A stretch of 64,000 nt of DNA from Luteitalea pratensis (GCF_001618865.1 NZ_CP015136.1:2763001-2827000); one strand, 5' to 3'. Positions 27,816 through 36,845 are shown, counted from the first letter of the stretch. Made by a program: numbers and translations. Notes: a model not told the origin generated them from the sequence alone.

Positions 27816-28313
27816 GTGCCATTCCTTTCGGTACCGTGAACACGCGCCTCATGCGTCATGTCGCGCCCGTCGGCCACCATCGCGCGTGACAGGCTCCTGC
27901 GCACGTTGCCAATGCCTTGGCGACGGGCGGACCCGCGGCTCCGCATGCGGGAGCACAACATCCGCCCGGGTGGCAACCATGTACCTGTACGCGTGCGCCT
28001 GCCTGTGATCAGCAGTACGGACAGCCGAGATGGAGGGCGTCAACGGCCGTGGCGACGATCATGAGAGCCTCGCGTCCCTCCTTGAAGAGAACGTCACGGC
28101 TGCGGTATCCGGACAGCACTATCGTGCAGGCTGAGGCCTACGGCCTGCAGGCTACAGGCCGCAGGCTGCAGGCTGCAGGCGTGTGGTGCGGAATCCCGTT
28201 CAGTCAGGTAATCTCGCTTCGCTCGTCCTCAGCAGGTGAGTCGGATTGAGCCCTGGGGCTCGCATCCGTCCAGTGCTGCGCGTCCGACCAGTCTCTTCGC
28301 CGCGGGGTGCTTT
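27816..28313. other. Intergenic region with repeat array
   Basis: This stretch of about 500 bases separates the divergent cysteine-ladder and sigma-factor genes. It contains the heptamer array at 28125-28180 and no supported gene. Promoters in both directions are expected here; no clear -35/-10 pair was recognised. Confidence 0.4.
28125..28180. repeat. Heptamer repeat array, right side
   Basis: Seven or eight degenerate copies of GCTGCAG/GCTACAG/GCCTACG words, of the same type as 25748-25850. Both arrays lie outside the cysteine-ladder gene, one on each side. Confidence 0.7.
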
Positions 28314-28847
28314 GTGTCCCACGGAAACGCCCACCTCGACTACGACACGCTGCGCCGGGACGTGGTCCGTGCCGTCGCGCGTCTGTGTCCGGGGTGGTTG
28401 TCGCAGCGCCGCGAGGACCTCGTGCAAATCGCTGTGATGCGTGTCATGCGCATCACCGAGAAGCGGTCCTCGTCCGATGAGGTGAACGAGCCCCTGTCGA
28501 CGTCTTACCTGTATAGGGTCGCGTACAGCGTCCTGGTCGACGAGATCCGGCGGCTGCGACGTCACCCCGAGACGGATCTCGAGGACGATGCGGTCGCGCC
28601 ACTGGCGGTGTCGAAGGAGAATCCCGAGCGCACGGCGGCATCGAAGGAGATCGGCCGCGGCATCCAGGACTGCCTGTCGCAGATGAAGCGCGAACGGCGA
28701 CTCGCCGCCACGCTCCACCTCCAGGGACACACGGTGCCGGAGGCGGCCAGGATCCTCGACTGGGCTGTCAAGCAGACGGAGAACCTCGTCTACCGCGGCC
28801 TGGCAGACCTTCGAAAATGCCTTCTCGCCAAGGGGATACGACCGTGA
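28314..28847 (+). CDS. ECF-type RNA polymerase sigma factor
   Basis: The 177-aa product has the two DNA/core-binding regions of a minimal sigma factor. Region 2 is REDLVQIAVMRVMRIT with TSYLYRVAYSVLVDEIRRLR. Region 4 is RRLAATLHLQGHTVPEAARILDWAVKQTENLVYRGLADLRKCL, read as separate helices. It directs RNA polymerase to a dedicated promoter set. The GTG at 28314 is preferred; the frame is open to 28236. The last codon overlaps the GTG of the next gene (GTGA), so the sigma factor and its presumed partner are translationally coupled. This suggests autoregulation of the operon that ends in the CHAT protein. Confidence 0.85.
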   Translation: MSHGNAHLDYDTLRRDVVRAVARLCPGWLSQRREDLVQIAVMRVMRITEKRSSSDEVNEPLSTSYLYRVAYSVLVDEIRRLRRHPETDLEDDAVAPLAVSKENPERTAASKEIGRGIQDCLSQMKRERRLAATLHLQGHTVPEAARILDWAVKQTENLVYRGLADLRKCLLAKGIRP

Positions 28848-29515
28848 CCGAGACGCGCAGGTCGGACGAGCGCCTGGCCGACGTCTTCAGGGCGATCGAG
28901 GACTCGTCAGCTGTCGCGGTGAGCGACAGTGATCGCGAGCGCATCTGGCTGGCCATCTCGGGCGAGCTGCCGCCCGAGGAGCGGCGCGCCCTGGTCGACC
29001 AGATGGCCACGACTCCGGCGTACGCCGAGGCCTGGCGCGTGGCGCACGAGATGTGGCGAGCATCACAGGGCACCGCGGCAGAGGCGGCCGACACACCGGT
29101 CCGGCACTACCCGAGACGCTGGACGGCACCGTGGGTGGCCGCGGCGGCCGTGCTCCTGGTTGGCACCACCATCGGGCTCGTGTCGTTGCGCGAACAGCAA
29201 TCGGTCGACAAGTTCCGATCCTCACCCGGATATGTCATCGAGTCGCGCGTGCCAGACGCCGGCGCGCTGCCGCGTGAAGCATTCCGGCTGCAATGGGCGG
29301 CCGGCCCGGAGGGGTCGCGTTACCGCGTCCGTGTCACGACGGAAGACCTTGTCGTACTCGCCACAGCCGCCGACCTCGCTGCTGCGGAGTTCTCGGTAGC
29401 GGCAACCCAGCTGTCGGAACTGCCCCCGGGCACCACGGTGCTCTGGCAAGTGGACGCATATCTTCCGGACGGCGAACGGGTCACGTCGCGAACGTTCGTC
29501 ACACACGTCAGGTGA
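28844..29515 (+). CDS. Membrane-anchored anti-sigma-factor-like protein
   Basis: The 223-aa protein starts at a GTG inside the sigma-factor stop (GTGA overlap). Residues 1-~85 are a helical cytosolic part (ERIWLAISGELPPEERRALV, AEAWRVAHEMWRA) lacking the zinc HxxxCxxC motif. A membrane helix (WVAAAAVLLVGTTIGLVSL) follows, then a periplasmic domain (SYRVRVTTEDL-type strands, LPPGTTVLWQVDAYLPDG) resembling a fibronectin-like fold. Position and layout indicate an anti-sigma factor that senses something outside the membrane; direct evidence of sigma binding is not visible. An ATG at 28817 is in frame but less likely. Confidence 0.7.
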   Translation: MTETRRSDERLADVFRAIEDSSAVAVSDSDRERIWLAISGELPPEERRALVDQMATTPAYAEAWRVAHEMWRASQGTAAEAADTPVRHYPRRWTAPWVAAAAVLLVGTTIGLVSLREQQSVDKFRSSPGYVIESRVPDAGALPREAFRLQWAAGPEGSRYRVRVTTEDLVVLATAADLAAAEFSVAATQLSELPPGTTVLWQVDAYLPDGERVTSRTFVTHVR

Positions 29516-29596
29516 GGGAGTCCGGTCGGAGCCGACGTTATCCGTTCAGAGGCGACGCAAGCGACGTTGTCGTATCCACAAGGAGGGAGCTTGACC

Positions 29597-30061
29597 ATGG
29601 GGACGAACGCTGCAATCACGCGTGGTGCACTGGCTTTGCTGCTGACGTCGATGCTCGGCGTCGTGGCTGGTGCCCAGGGGCCGCCCCGGGGCACCCAGCG
29701 CACCGGCTACTGCCCCGGGGGGCCGTTGACACTCACCAGAGGACAGGTGGCATTTCATATGTCGCTGGACGACATCCAGGGCGCCCCTGCCGGACTCGTG
29801 CTGATGAGGATCATCGATCGGGAGGGGAACGAGGTCGCCGCACGGAGTGTCTGGCTGCAGCCAGGACAGTCCGCTTCGCTCGTGTACACCGGCACAGACC
29901 TGTTCCGGCCGCAGGCCGAAACGTTCGAATCCCTCTCGACGCTGACGACGCTCAGCGACCGCCGCACGTTCATTGGCACCTTCGAGGGGTTCGATGACCT
30001 CAGGGCTGAGCTGCCCGTCCTCTGTGCCGAACCTGCCGGGCAGGGCCGCATCCCGGGATGA
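29597..30061 (+). CDS. Small secreted protein of the sigma/CHAT operon
   Basis: A 154-aa protein with a signal peptide (ALALLLTSMLGVVAGAQG). The mature part is beta-rich (GQVAFHMSLDDIQGAPAGLV, VAARSVWLQPGQSASLVYTG), with two cysteines near the ends (GYCPGG, PVLCAEP). AAGGAGGGAGCTTGACC precedes the ATG. It lies between the anti-sigma-like and CHAT genes, with 81 nt before and 12 nt after. Function is unknown; it may be a ligand or accessory of the exported CHAT protein. Confidence 0.65.
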   Translation: MGTNAAITRGALALLLTSMLGVVAGAQGPPRGTQRTGYCPGGPLTLTRGQVAFHMSLDDIQGAPAGLVLMRIIDREGNEVAARSVWLQPGQSASLVYTGTDLFRPQAETFESLSTLTTLSDRRTFIGTFEGFDDLRAELPVLCAEPAGQGRIPG

Positions 30062-30073
30062 CGGGCGTTCGCG

Positions 30074-32926
30074 ATGCGGTGGTACGGACACGCGACTGTC
30101 GCGCGAGTCGCCGTCACGGCGGCGACCGTCGTGTGCTCGGCCGTCGGCGCCGCGCAGGCACCCGCTGACCCCTATGCGGTGTGCCAGGAGCAGTTTCGCC
30201 GCGCGCCCCGGGACTACGAGTCCGCCTACTGCTTCTATCGTGTCACCTTCGAACGGCGCCTCTGGGCTGAGGGTGCCCGCATCTTCGACGACCTGATCGC
30301 CGAGCACCCGGACAACTCGTGGCTCGTGCTTGCCTACGGGCATATCCACCGCAGCCGCGATCCCGATCGCGCTGAGGTCCTGTATCGCCGTGCCGCACGC
30401 GCCTTTCAGGCCGCCGGCGATGTGGCCGGCGAGGCGGAAGCCCGCACGAATCTGGCGAACTTCCTGCGGCCAAAGGGGCGTGTCGAAGACGCACGACGCG
30501 AAGTCGATCGCGTGGTCGCCCTGGCCGCGAGTGTGGGCGACCCGCTGGTCAGGGCACAGGCCTGGATACTCGAGTCCGCGTACGTGCAGGAGACGGGCGG
30601 CGATCTTGGTGTGTCGTATCGCTTGCTCAAGCAGGCGCAGGACATCCTGCCCGAGCACCCGCCGTACCTGCGTGAGCGGGCGCTGCTCATCGCGCTGGGC
30701 GCCGCGTCGTTCAGGATGGGACGGCTGGACGAGGCGCTGACCACCTACCGGCGACTCGAGACGCTCGCCATGGCGAAGGGCGAGCCACTGGTCCTTGCAA
30801 ACGCGCGCTACAACATCTTCAACACGGCGGAGGCGATGGAGGCGGTGCTGCCTACGCCAGGCGCCAGGGATCGCCTGACGGCGATGGCTGAACGGTCGCT
30901 GGCAACCGCGGTCGCTGGGCAGAACCTCGACGTGACGGTGAAGAGCCATCGCGCGCTCGCGGACCTGATGGCGTTCGACGACCGGGCGCACGGGGAGGCG
31001 CTGCGGCACGCCCAGCAGTGCATCACGCTGGCGGCGGAGGCCCGGCAGCCCGCCGACGAGGCGGCCTGTTCGTGGATCGTGGCGACACTCGAGGCGCCCG
31101 CCGACGCCCGCGCGGCACGTGCGGCTGGACAGAGAGCCGTCGAGGCCACCTCGCGCGACAACAATCCGCGTACACAGGCGCATAGCGCAGGCCGGCAGAT
31201 GCGTGTGAGCTGGCTTACCAGATCGCACGACGAGGCCATCAGGGATTCGCTCGCCGCCATCGGTACCGTGGAAACGCTTCGGGCTCTCCAGGACGATGCC
31301 AGGACCAGCGCCGACCTCTTCTCATCCTGGACGCGGGACTACTACTGGCTGTCGGGACGTCTCCTGCGAGAAGACCATCCCGACGTGGCGCTGGCATTCT
31401 CGGTGACCGAGCGCATGCGCGCGCGTTCATTGCTCGACGTCCTCGACACATCTCGCCAGCCCCTCGATCCGGGGCACCCTGCGGTCGCTGCCCGACGGGC
31501 CGTGCTGGAGAGCATCGCCGCGGTCCAGCGTGTGTTGATGGATGGGAGTGTGGGCGGGGAGCGACGCGCGCGACACCTGCAGGAACTCGACGTCCTGGAG
31601 CGCAGGGAACAGGAGGCACGGCGACAGGTGGCCATGGCGTTTCCCGATCGGCGTGACGTGCCGCGCACTTTTGCGAGCCTCGATGCCGTGCAAGCCGCGC
31701 TCGGCCCTGACGAGGCGCTTCTGTCGTTCCAGGTCGGCCTGTGGGAGAGCTACGCCGGCGAGGACGAAGGTGGCTCGTGGCTGCTGGTTGCGACACGAGA
31801 CAGCCGGACGATCTACCGCCTTCCAGACCGCGCGCGCCTGGCGCCTGCCGTCCCCATGTTCAACGGACTGCTCGAGAGTAGCCAGAGAGGTGCGGCCGCT
31901 GCGGCGATCAGCCTGTACGACGCGCTGCTGTCCGACGCCGTCTCGTCGCTGCCACCAGGCATCAATCGGCTCGTCATCGTGCCCGATGGCGTCCTGCATC
32001 ATCTTCCGTTCGAGGCGTTGCAGTCGTCGCGGGAGGCGCCGCCGCTCGCTGCGCGCTACGAAATCGTCCTCGCGCCGTCAGCCACGCTCTGGCTGCAGGG
32101 ACGGGCGAGGCCTCGTCGAACACCAACGGGCCGGATGCTCGTCCTCGCCGATCCGGCCCTGGCCGGCAGCGCCGAACGCGCGGATCGCGGATCGCGGATC
32201 GGGGATCGCGGCTCGCCGATCGCGGACCCGTCGCCGTTGCGAGGCGTGCGACTCGGCCGACTCCCTCACGCCCGCGACGAGAGCAGCGCCATCGCGCACC
32301 ACGTAGCCGGTGTGGACGTGCTCATCGGCGAGAAGGCATCCGAGAGGAATGTGAAAGCCAGGGACCTGCGTACGTATGACGTCCTGCACTTCGCCGCGCA
32401 CGCGGTAGCCGACGAGGCCCACCCGGAGCGCTCTGCGGTGCTGCTGGCCGCTGGCGGGCCCGCCGAAGACGGGCTGCTGCAGGCCAGGGAAATCGCGGCG
32501 CTCGACATCGAGGAAAGCATCGTGGTGCTCTCGGCGTGCCAGACAGCCGCAGGTGCCGTCCTCAGCGGCGAGGGCGTGTTGAGCCTCGCTCGGGCGTTCT
32601 TCGAAGGGGGCGCACACGCGGTGATCGGGACCCGGTGGCCGCTGCGCGATGCCGACGCGGCCGTGCTGTTCGACACGTTCTATCGGCACCTCGCGGAGGG
32701 CGTGTCGCTGTCGGCGGCCCTGAAGGCGACCCGCGATGAGGCGCGTGCGGCAGGGCGGCCGCCTTCGGCGTGGGCGTCGCTGGTCCTGCTCGGCAACGGC
32801 GACCTCCGGCCCTTCGCCGGCAGACGGCCACCTGTGGTGGAGAAGGGCCGTCACCTCGCTCCGCTCGTCGTCGCGCTCTCGATCCTCATCGCCCTCGGTA
32901 TCGTGCTCGCGCGCCGGCGCGCCTAG
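30074..32926 (+). CDS. Exported TPR-CHAT protein (caspase-like peptidase family)
   Basis: The 950-aa protein has an N-terminal signal-like segment (VAVTAATVVCSAVGAAQA), then TPR-like helical repeats to about residue 480. The CHAT domain (~540-905) follows, with the catalytic pair His776 in VLHFAAHA and Cys822 in VVLSACQTA, and GEGVLSLARAFFEGGAHAVI and TRWPL after it. It ends in a membrane helix (LAPLVVALSILIALGIVL) and RRRA. CHAT peptidases act in bacterial signalling and death responses. Here the enzyme seems to be carried outside the inner membrane and tied to it. It is the last gene of the ECF operon. Residues near 703-718 (RADRGSRIGDRGSP) come from an in-frame GGATCGCG repeat. Confidence 0.85.
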   Translation: MRWYGHATVARVAVTAATVVCSAVGAAQAPADPYAVCQEQFRRAPRDYESAYCFYRVTFERRLWAEGARIFDDLIAEHPDNSWLVLAYGHIHRSRDPDRAEVLYRRAARAFQAAGDVAGEAEARTNLANFLRPKGRVEDARREVDRVVALAASVGDPLVRAQAWILESAYVQETGGDLGVSYRLLKQAQDILPEHPPYLRERALLIALGAASFRMGRLDEALTTYRRLETLAMAKGEPLVLANARYNIFNTAEAMEAVLPTPGARDRLTAMAERSLATAVAGQNLDVTVKSHRALADLMAFDDRAHGEALRHAQQCITLAAEARQPADEAACSWIVATLEAPADARAARAAGQRAVEATSRDNNPRTQAHSAGRQMRVSWLTRSHDEAIRDSLAAIGTVETLRALQDDARTSADLFSSWTRDYYWLSGRLLREDHPDVALAFSVTERMRARSLLDVLDTSRQPLDPGHPAVAARRAVLESIAAVQRVLMDGSVGGERRARHLQELDVLERREQEARRQVAMAFPDRRDVPRTFASLDAVQAALGPDEALLSFQVGLWESYAGEDEGGSWLLVATRDSRTIYRLPDRARLAPAVPMFNGLLESSQRGAAAAAISLYDALLSDAVSSLPPGINRLVIVPDGVLHHLPFEALQSSREAPPLAARYEIVLAPSATLWLQGRARPRRTPTGRMLVLADPALAGSAERADRGSRIGDRGSPIADPSPLRGVRLGRLPHARDESSAIAHHVAGVDVLIGEKASERNVKARDLRTYDVLHFAAHAVADEAHPERSAVLLAAGGPAEDGLLQAREIAALDIEESIVVLSACQTAAGAVLSGEGVLSLARAFFEGGAHAVIGTRWPLRDADAAVLFDTFYRHLAEGVSLSAALKATRDEARAAGRPPSAWASLVLLGNGDLRPFAGRRPPVVEKGRHLAPLVVALSILIALGIVLARRRA
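32180..32225 (+). repeat. In-frame octamer-type repeat inside the CHAT gene
   Basis: Several copies of GGATCGCG/GGATCGGG words in a row, encoding RADRGSRIGDRGSPIAD. It is an insertion between two strands of the CHAT domain that keeps the frame. Confidence 0.6.
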
Positions 32927-33085
32927 ACGCGAGGGGCACCATTCAGTTCCTGCCTGCAAGAGGTCCGACCTGGGGCTTCCCTCGACTGTTGGCCAGTGGC
33001 CCCAGTTCAGCGGCGACCTTGAACACGACCGGTCTCAATCAGGTTCATGCCAGAGGAATGAGAAGATGGCAGGACCTTCGATTCG

Positions 33086-33220
33086 ATGGATATCGGCAGC
33101 CGGATTGGCCTGTTCGAGGTCGCGGCCTCGCTCGGCGCGGGCGGAATGGGCGAGGTGTATCGCGGGCGCGACCCGCGCCTGGGTCGCGATGTCGCCCTCA
33201 AGGCGACTCGCGGCAGCGCG
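33086..33220 (+). pseudogene. Ser/Thr protein kinase, N-terminal fragment
   Basis: Forty-odd codons starting [20 protein letters not shown], followed by [20 protein letters not shown], give the glycine loop and the catalytic Lys of a Hanks-type kinase (Pkn family). The similarity stops just after the Lys. What follows in frame is unrelated and runs antisense through the beta-propeller gene. At least 200 kinase residues are missing. It is a truncated relic. Confidence 0.7.
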
Positions 33221-33300
33221 CTAGCTGAGGGAACGGTCCCGCCCGCGGACGTGAGGTGCCCACTCGACGGGCCGCGTCGAGCGGGCTGGGACAATGCGGG

Positions 33301-34281
33301 TCAGGGCTGTTCTTTCCCCGGGCCCGAGCGCATGGACACGAAGATGTCAGTTCCAACGTTGCCGAGGCCATTCGCGCGTGCCGAGCCGAAATACAGACGC
33401 GTGCCGTCTCGAGAAATGGAGGGGCGTGATTCGGTCACGCCGCTGTTGACCGCGTCCACGGGCCGGGGAGCGGACCACGGCTCCGTGACGCTCGAGCGCG
33501 TGGACGTGAAGATGTCTGCCGATCCGCTGCGATTCGAGTCGAAGACAATTTCCAGTCCGTCCTTCCGGACGTTGGGCCTTGCATCGTACGCGCCGGGCTG
33601 GTTCAACTCGTCCACGAGGCTTGGCATGCCCCACGTGCCATCCTCGTCCAGAACGCTCACGTAGATCTTGTGGAGGAGTGGGTCGAGGCGATTGCTCGAG
33701 AAGTACAGCATCGTCACGCCATCGGCTTCGACGAGCGCCGGCGAAAATTCTTCCCGCGTGCTGTTGACGTTGCACAGCGATTGCGGCGTGAGCCGCCCGC
33801 GAACCGGGTGCTGTCGCGTGAAGTAGATGTCTGCCGAGTTCGTCGTCACGCCGGCGCACTCGTTCGCACGGGTGCTGACAAACAGCAACCGGTTCCCTGG
33901 CAGCGGTGTCGGGCAGAACTCGTTCGCTCCGGAATTGACCGGCAAGGGCAGCCGTTCAATCTCGCTCCAGGCGACGTCCTCGCTGGCACGATACGCCACC
34001 CAGATGTTGAGGTCCGGCGCGATTTGGGGGTCGTCGGTGCGAGTGGACGCGAAGAAGAGCGTGAGTCCATCCGGGGCCTCGATGGGGCAGCCGTCGTTCC
34101 CCGGCGTGTTGACGAGTTGCCGGCCCGGGTCGATGCTGACGGGCGGCGACCACTCGCCGAAGGGCTGAGCGCTCGCCGCCGGCGCGACAAGCAGGGTGGC
34201 CATGCCTGCCAGCGCCAGTGTTGGTAGTCCGCGGCTGGCGTGCCGATGCGGCCATGCACGGTCTTCGGACTGCGGGACCAT
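33301..34281 (-). CDS. Exported PD40/TolB-like beta-propeller protein
   Basis: The 326-aa product has a signal peptide ([20 protein letters not shown]) and then six or so PD40 blades, each with the pattern G-x-x-LYFxS-R: [55 protein letters not shown] and [19 protein letters not shown]. It resembles TolB-like propellers used for binding in the periplasm. No enzyme domain is attached. GAGGAGGGTAAGCCT stands before the ATG at 34281. The gene sits between relics of a kinase and of a winged-helix/FHA regulator, with no partner. Confidence 0.8.
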   Translation of the reverse strand: MVPQSEDRAWPHRHASRGLPTLALAGMATLLVAPAASAQPFGEWSPPVSIDPGRQLVNTPGNDGCPIEAPDGLTLFFASTRTDDPQIAPDLNIWVAYRASEDVAWSEIERLPLPVNSGANEFCPTPLPGNRLLFVSTRANECAGVTTNSADIYFTRQHPVRGRLTPQSLCNVNSTREEFSPALVEADGVTMLYFSSNRLDPLLHKIYVSVLDEDGTWGMPSLVDELNQPGAYDARPNVRKDGLEIVFDSNRSGSADIFTSTRSSVTEPWSAPRPVDAVNSGVTESRPSISRDGTRLYFGSARANGLGNVGTDIFVSMRSGPGKEQP

Positions 34282-34428
34282 AGGCTTACCCTCCTCGTTG
34301 GAACGACGCCCTGGAGTCGCGATGGGCGTATCCTTGACACGGTCCGAGCCCATCGAGTGTGGAGCACCCGAACGCTCCGCGACGCGTATCGACGCGCCGA
34401 TCGTGCGCTCCGCCCCTCGGTCAGGTCA

Positions 34429-34790
34429 TGAGCAAACCGGGAGAGAATCCGGAGAATTCCAGGAGGGACCGATCGACGCTTCGCTTCGGTCCCTTTGTGC
34501 TCGATGCGGCGTCGCGTCGCCTGACGCGCGGGCGCGCCGCGATCCACCTGACGCCGAAAGCGTTCGACCTGCTGCAGGCGCTGGCGAGCGAGGCTCAACG
34601 TCGTCGGCCGCGATCCCGAGGCGCAGGTCTGGCTCGACCAATCAGGTGTCTCGCGACGCCACGCGCGCATCGCCATCGACGGGGTGCGCGCGCAACTGGA
34701 AGACCTCGGGAGCAAGAACGGGACGACGGTCGGAAAGACACCCGTGACTGGCGCAATTACGCTTCGAGACGGCGATCTAGATTGCGTTTG
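34429..34790 (+). pseudogene. Winged-helix/FHA regulator, broken
   Basis: The first frame (ATG 34429) reads FGPFVLDAASRRLTRGRA, then IHLTPKAFDLLQALA, the first half of an OmpR-type winged helix. It then jumps to another frame with a clear FHA domain: LNVVGRDPEAQVWLDQSG, VSRRHARIAIDGVRAQLED, LGSKNGTTVGKTPV and LRDGD, where similarity stops. The recognition helix of the winged helix and the last FHA strand are missing, so there have been at least two deletions. An intact relative would bind DNA and, through FHA, a phosphothreonine peptide, fitting the kinase relic nearby. Confidence 0.75.
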
Positions 34791-35094
34791 GCGGCATGGC
34801 AGCCGTGTATCGGGAATCGAGCGCCGGCATGTCCACCGACACCCACACGGGCGGAAGCTGGCCTTCCTCGGACGGCACACCGGACACGATGCGGCGAACT
34901 TGATCTCGCGTTGACGGACGGGATGGCTTCCTTGCAGCGAGGAGTCGACTCACCTCGCGTCGTCAGCGCCCGCGGCGAAGCAGACGAGGCACGCAGCCGA
35001 CCGGCCGCTCGCTGGCGTTTGTACGGCGCACCCGGCGCCAGCGCTCAGGAGACGACGTCGGGCGAGCGCCTGGAGCTATAGGCTGGACGCACTC
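34791..35094. other. Non-coding stretch
   Basis: These 304 bases after the FHA relic show no supported gene; they are probably further decayed coding sequence. Confidence 0.4.
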
Positions 35095-35505
35095 ATGACC
35101 GACATCTTGTTGCAACCGATTGGCATCGTCCGTTCATCGCTCTCCTCGCGGACCGGCGCCCCCCGCCAGCCCGATGAGGGCGCGCCGCCCGCGTCGATCG
35201 AACTCGATCCGAAGTGGCGGGAAGGCCTGGACGGTCTCGCCGTCGGCGACCGGATCGTGCTGATCACGTGGCTCGACCGCACCGACCGGTCGACGCTGCG
35301 TGTCCAGCCGAGGGTCCGCACGCGTCCGCCGCAAGGCGTGTTCAGTACGCGTTCGCCCGATCGTCCAAACCCGATCGGCTTGCACGACGTGACCGTCACC
35401 GGTGTGGACGGCCGGCGTGTGGACGTCGACGGACTCGAGGCGATCGACGGTACACCGGTGCTCGACATCAAGCCGGTGCTGGCATGCCGCATTGCCGACC
35501 GCTGA
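35095..35505 (+). CDS. TrmO/TsaA-like SAM-dependent tRNA methyltransferase
   Basis: A compact 136-aa member of the YaeB/TrmO (UPF0066) family. Members methylate the N6 of t6A in threonine tRNAs using SAM. Seen: the start IGIVRSSLSSRTGAPRQPD, GLAVGDRIVLITWLDRTDR, the hallmark TRSPDRPNPIGLHDVTV, and IDGTPVLDIKPVL near the end. It lacks the C-terminal extension of the E. coli enzyme, as many bacterial and archaeal members do, so the exact substrate is less certain. The GNAT gene follows after 58 nt. Confidence 0.85.
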   Translation: MTDILLQPIGIVRSSLSSRTGAPRQPDEGAPPASIELDPKWREGLDGLAVGDRIVLITWLDRTDRSTLRVQPRVRTRPPQGVFSTRSPDRPNPIGLHDVTVTGVDGRRVDVDGLEAIDGTPVLDIKPVLACRIADR

Positions 35506-35563
35506 CGACACGGCGCGCGTCGCTGGGCTCGATGCGCGCGAGAGCCTGCCGAACGGCCCGCCG

Positions 35564-36049
35564 ATGAAGGACGCTGCGTTGCGCATCGCTATCGCAGACA
35601 CCGATGCAGACGTGAGCGCTGTGGCGGCGCTCTTCCGGGCCTACGCCTCGTCGATCGGTGTGGACCTGAACTACCAGGGGTTCGACGCCGAACTCGCGAC
35701 ACTACCCGGCCAGTACGCCGCGCCGGCTGGTGTGTTACTGCTGGCGCGCCGCGCCGATGGCGAGCCCCTGGGTTGCGTGGGCCTTCGGCGCTTGCAGGGT
35801 GACGTCGCGGAGATGAAACGGCTGTACGTCTCGCCGGCGGCGCGCGGCCTCGGTCTCGGGCGCGCGCTGCTGGATGCCGTGCTCGCCGCGGCCGGCGACC
35901 TGGACTACGCCGAGGTGCGACTCGATACGCTCCCCACCATGCACGCTGCCATCGCGATGTATCGCAGTGCCGGCTTCACGGCCGTTGCGCCGTACTACGA
36001 CACGGCCCCAGCCGGCACGCTCTTCTTTGCGCGGCGCATCGTCGGTTAG
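35564..36049 (+). CDS. GNAT family N-acetyltransferase
   Basis: 161 aa with the GNAT core: motif A is AEMKRLYVSPAARGLGLGRA, binding the acetyl-CoA pyrophosphate through R/Q-x-x-G-x-G/A, and motif B is the late YRSAGFTAVAPYY. Substrate unknown. The ATG at 35564 was chosen; the frame extends upstream in the end of the TrmO-like gene without support. Confidence 0.85.
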   Translation: MKDAALRIAIADTDADVSAVAALFRAYASSIGVDLNYQGFDAELATLPGQYAAPAGVLLLARRADGEPLGCVGLRRLQGDVAEMKRLYVSPAARGLGLGRALLDAVLAAAGDLDYAEVRLDTLPTMHAAIAMYRSAGFTAVAPYYDTAPAGTLFFARRIVG

Positions 36050-36058
36050 AAGCGTCGC

Positions 36059-36730
36059 TCAGGCGCCGGCAGCAGCCGCGGCCCGTGCCGCGACCTGTGC
36101 GGCTGCCTCCTCGCACGCTGGCCTCGTCTCGTCATCGGCTGAGACCGTGCAACCCAGATCGCGGAGCAGGCCATCGGCGACGTCGTACACCCAGCCGTGC
36201 ACCGACACCTCCTGCGCGCGCTGCCAGGCGCCGCGGACGATGCTGGTGAGGCAGACGTTGCGGACCTGCTCGATCACGTTCAGCTCGCAGAGCCGGCTGA
36301 CCTGCTCCCGCTCGGGTCCCGGGATGTCGAAGATCGTCCGATGCTGTTCGCGCACGTCCTGGACGTGCCGGAGCCAGTTGTCGATCAGTCCCAGCGAGGC
36401 CTGCGTGTACGCCGCCCGGATGCCACCACACCCAAGGTGGCCGACGACCATGACGTCTTCGACCTGCAGCACATCGACGGCGTACTGCAGGACCGACAGG
36501 CAGTTCAGGTCGGTGTGGACGACGACGTTGGCGACGTTGCGGTGGACGAAGAGCTCGCCCGGCGCGAGGCCGAGGATCTGGTTGGCCGGCACGCGGCTGT
36601 CCGAGCAGCCGATCCAGAGGTAGCGGGGAGCTTGCTGATTCGCGAGGGAAGTAAAGAAATCCGGATCGCGAGCGTTGACCCCAAGAGCCCAGGCACGATT
36701 GTTCTCGAACAGATGCGATAGCGTCCGCAT
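36059..36730 (-). CDS. can: Beta-class carbonic anhydrase
   Basis: The 223-aa zinc enzyme interconverts CO2 and bicarbonate in the cytosol. The zinc ligands are in WIGCSDSRVPANQILGL (Cys, with the Asp/Arg dyad) and VVGHLGCGGIRAA (His and Cys). Its N-terminus, MRTLSHLFENNRAWA, matches the E. coli Can type. The C-terminus is extended by an Ala-rich tail (QVAARAAAAAGA). ATG 36730 was chosen; the longer frame has no support. Confidence 0.92.
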   Translation of the reverse strand: MRTLSHLFENNRAWALGVNARDPDFFTSLANQQAPRYLWIGCSDSRVPANQILGLAPGELFVHRNVANVVVHTDLNCLSVLQYAVDVLQVEDVMVVGHLGCGGIRAAYTQASLGLIDNWLRHVQDVREQHRTIFDIPGPEREQVSRLCELNVIEQVRNVCLTSIVRGAWQRAQEVSVHGWVYDVADGLLRDLGCTVSADDETRPACEEAAAQVAARAAAAAGA

Positions 36731-36795
36731 GCCTAACGCTATCGCAGGTGTCGCGCATTCAGTGAATCCTCGAACAAAGGCTCTCGACATTGCGG

Positions 36796-36818
36796 CCTTC
36801 CGGCCTTCCGGCATTTCG
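36796..36818. repeat. Nonamer microsatellite, period 9
   Basis: Two and a half copies of a GGCCTTCCG nonamer upstream of the carbonic anhydrase gene, of the same type as the array at 9020-9052 in opposite orientation. Confidence 0.45.
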
Positions 36819-36845
36819 TTGTCGGCCGGATTGAGCGCCGCGCGG

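Noticed and set aside
26418-27839. Plus-strand frame opposite the cysteine-ladder gene
   Set aside because: No signal or domain; the minus-strand frame has repeated modules in register, which a shadow would not create on its own.
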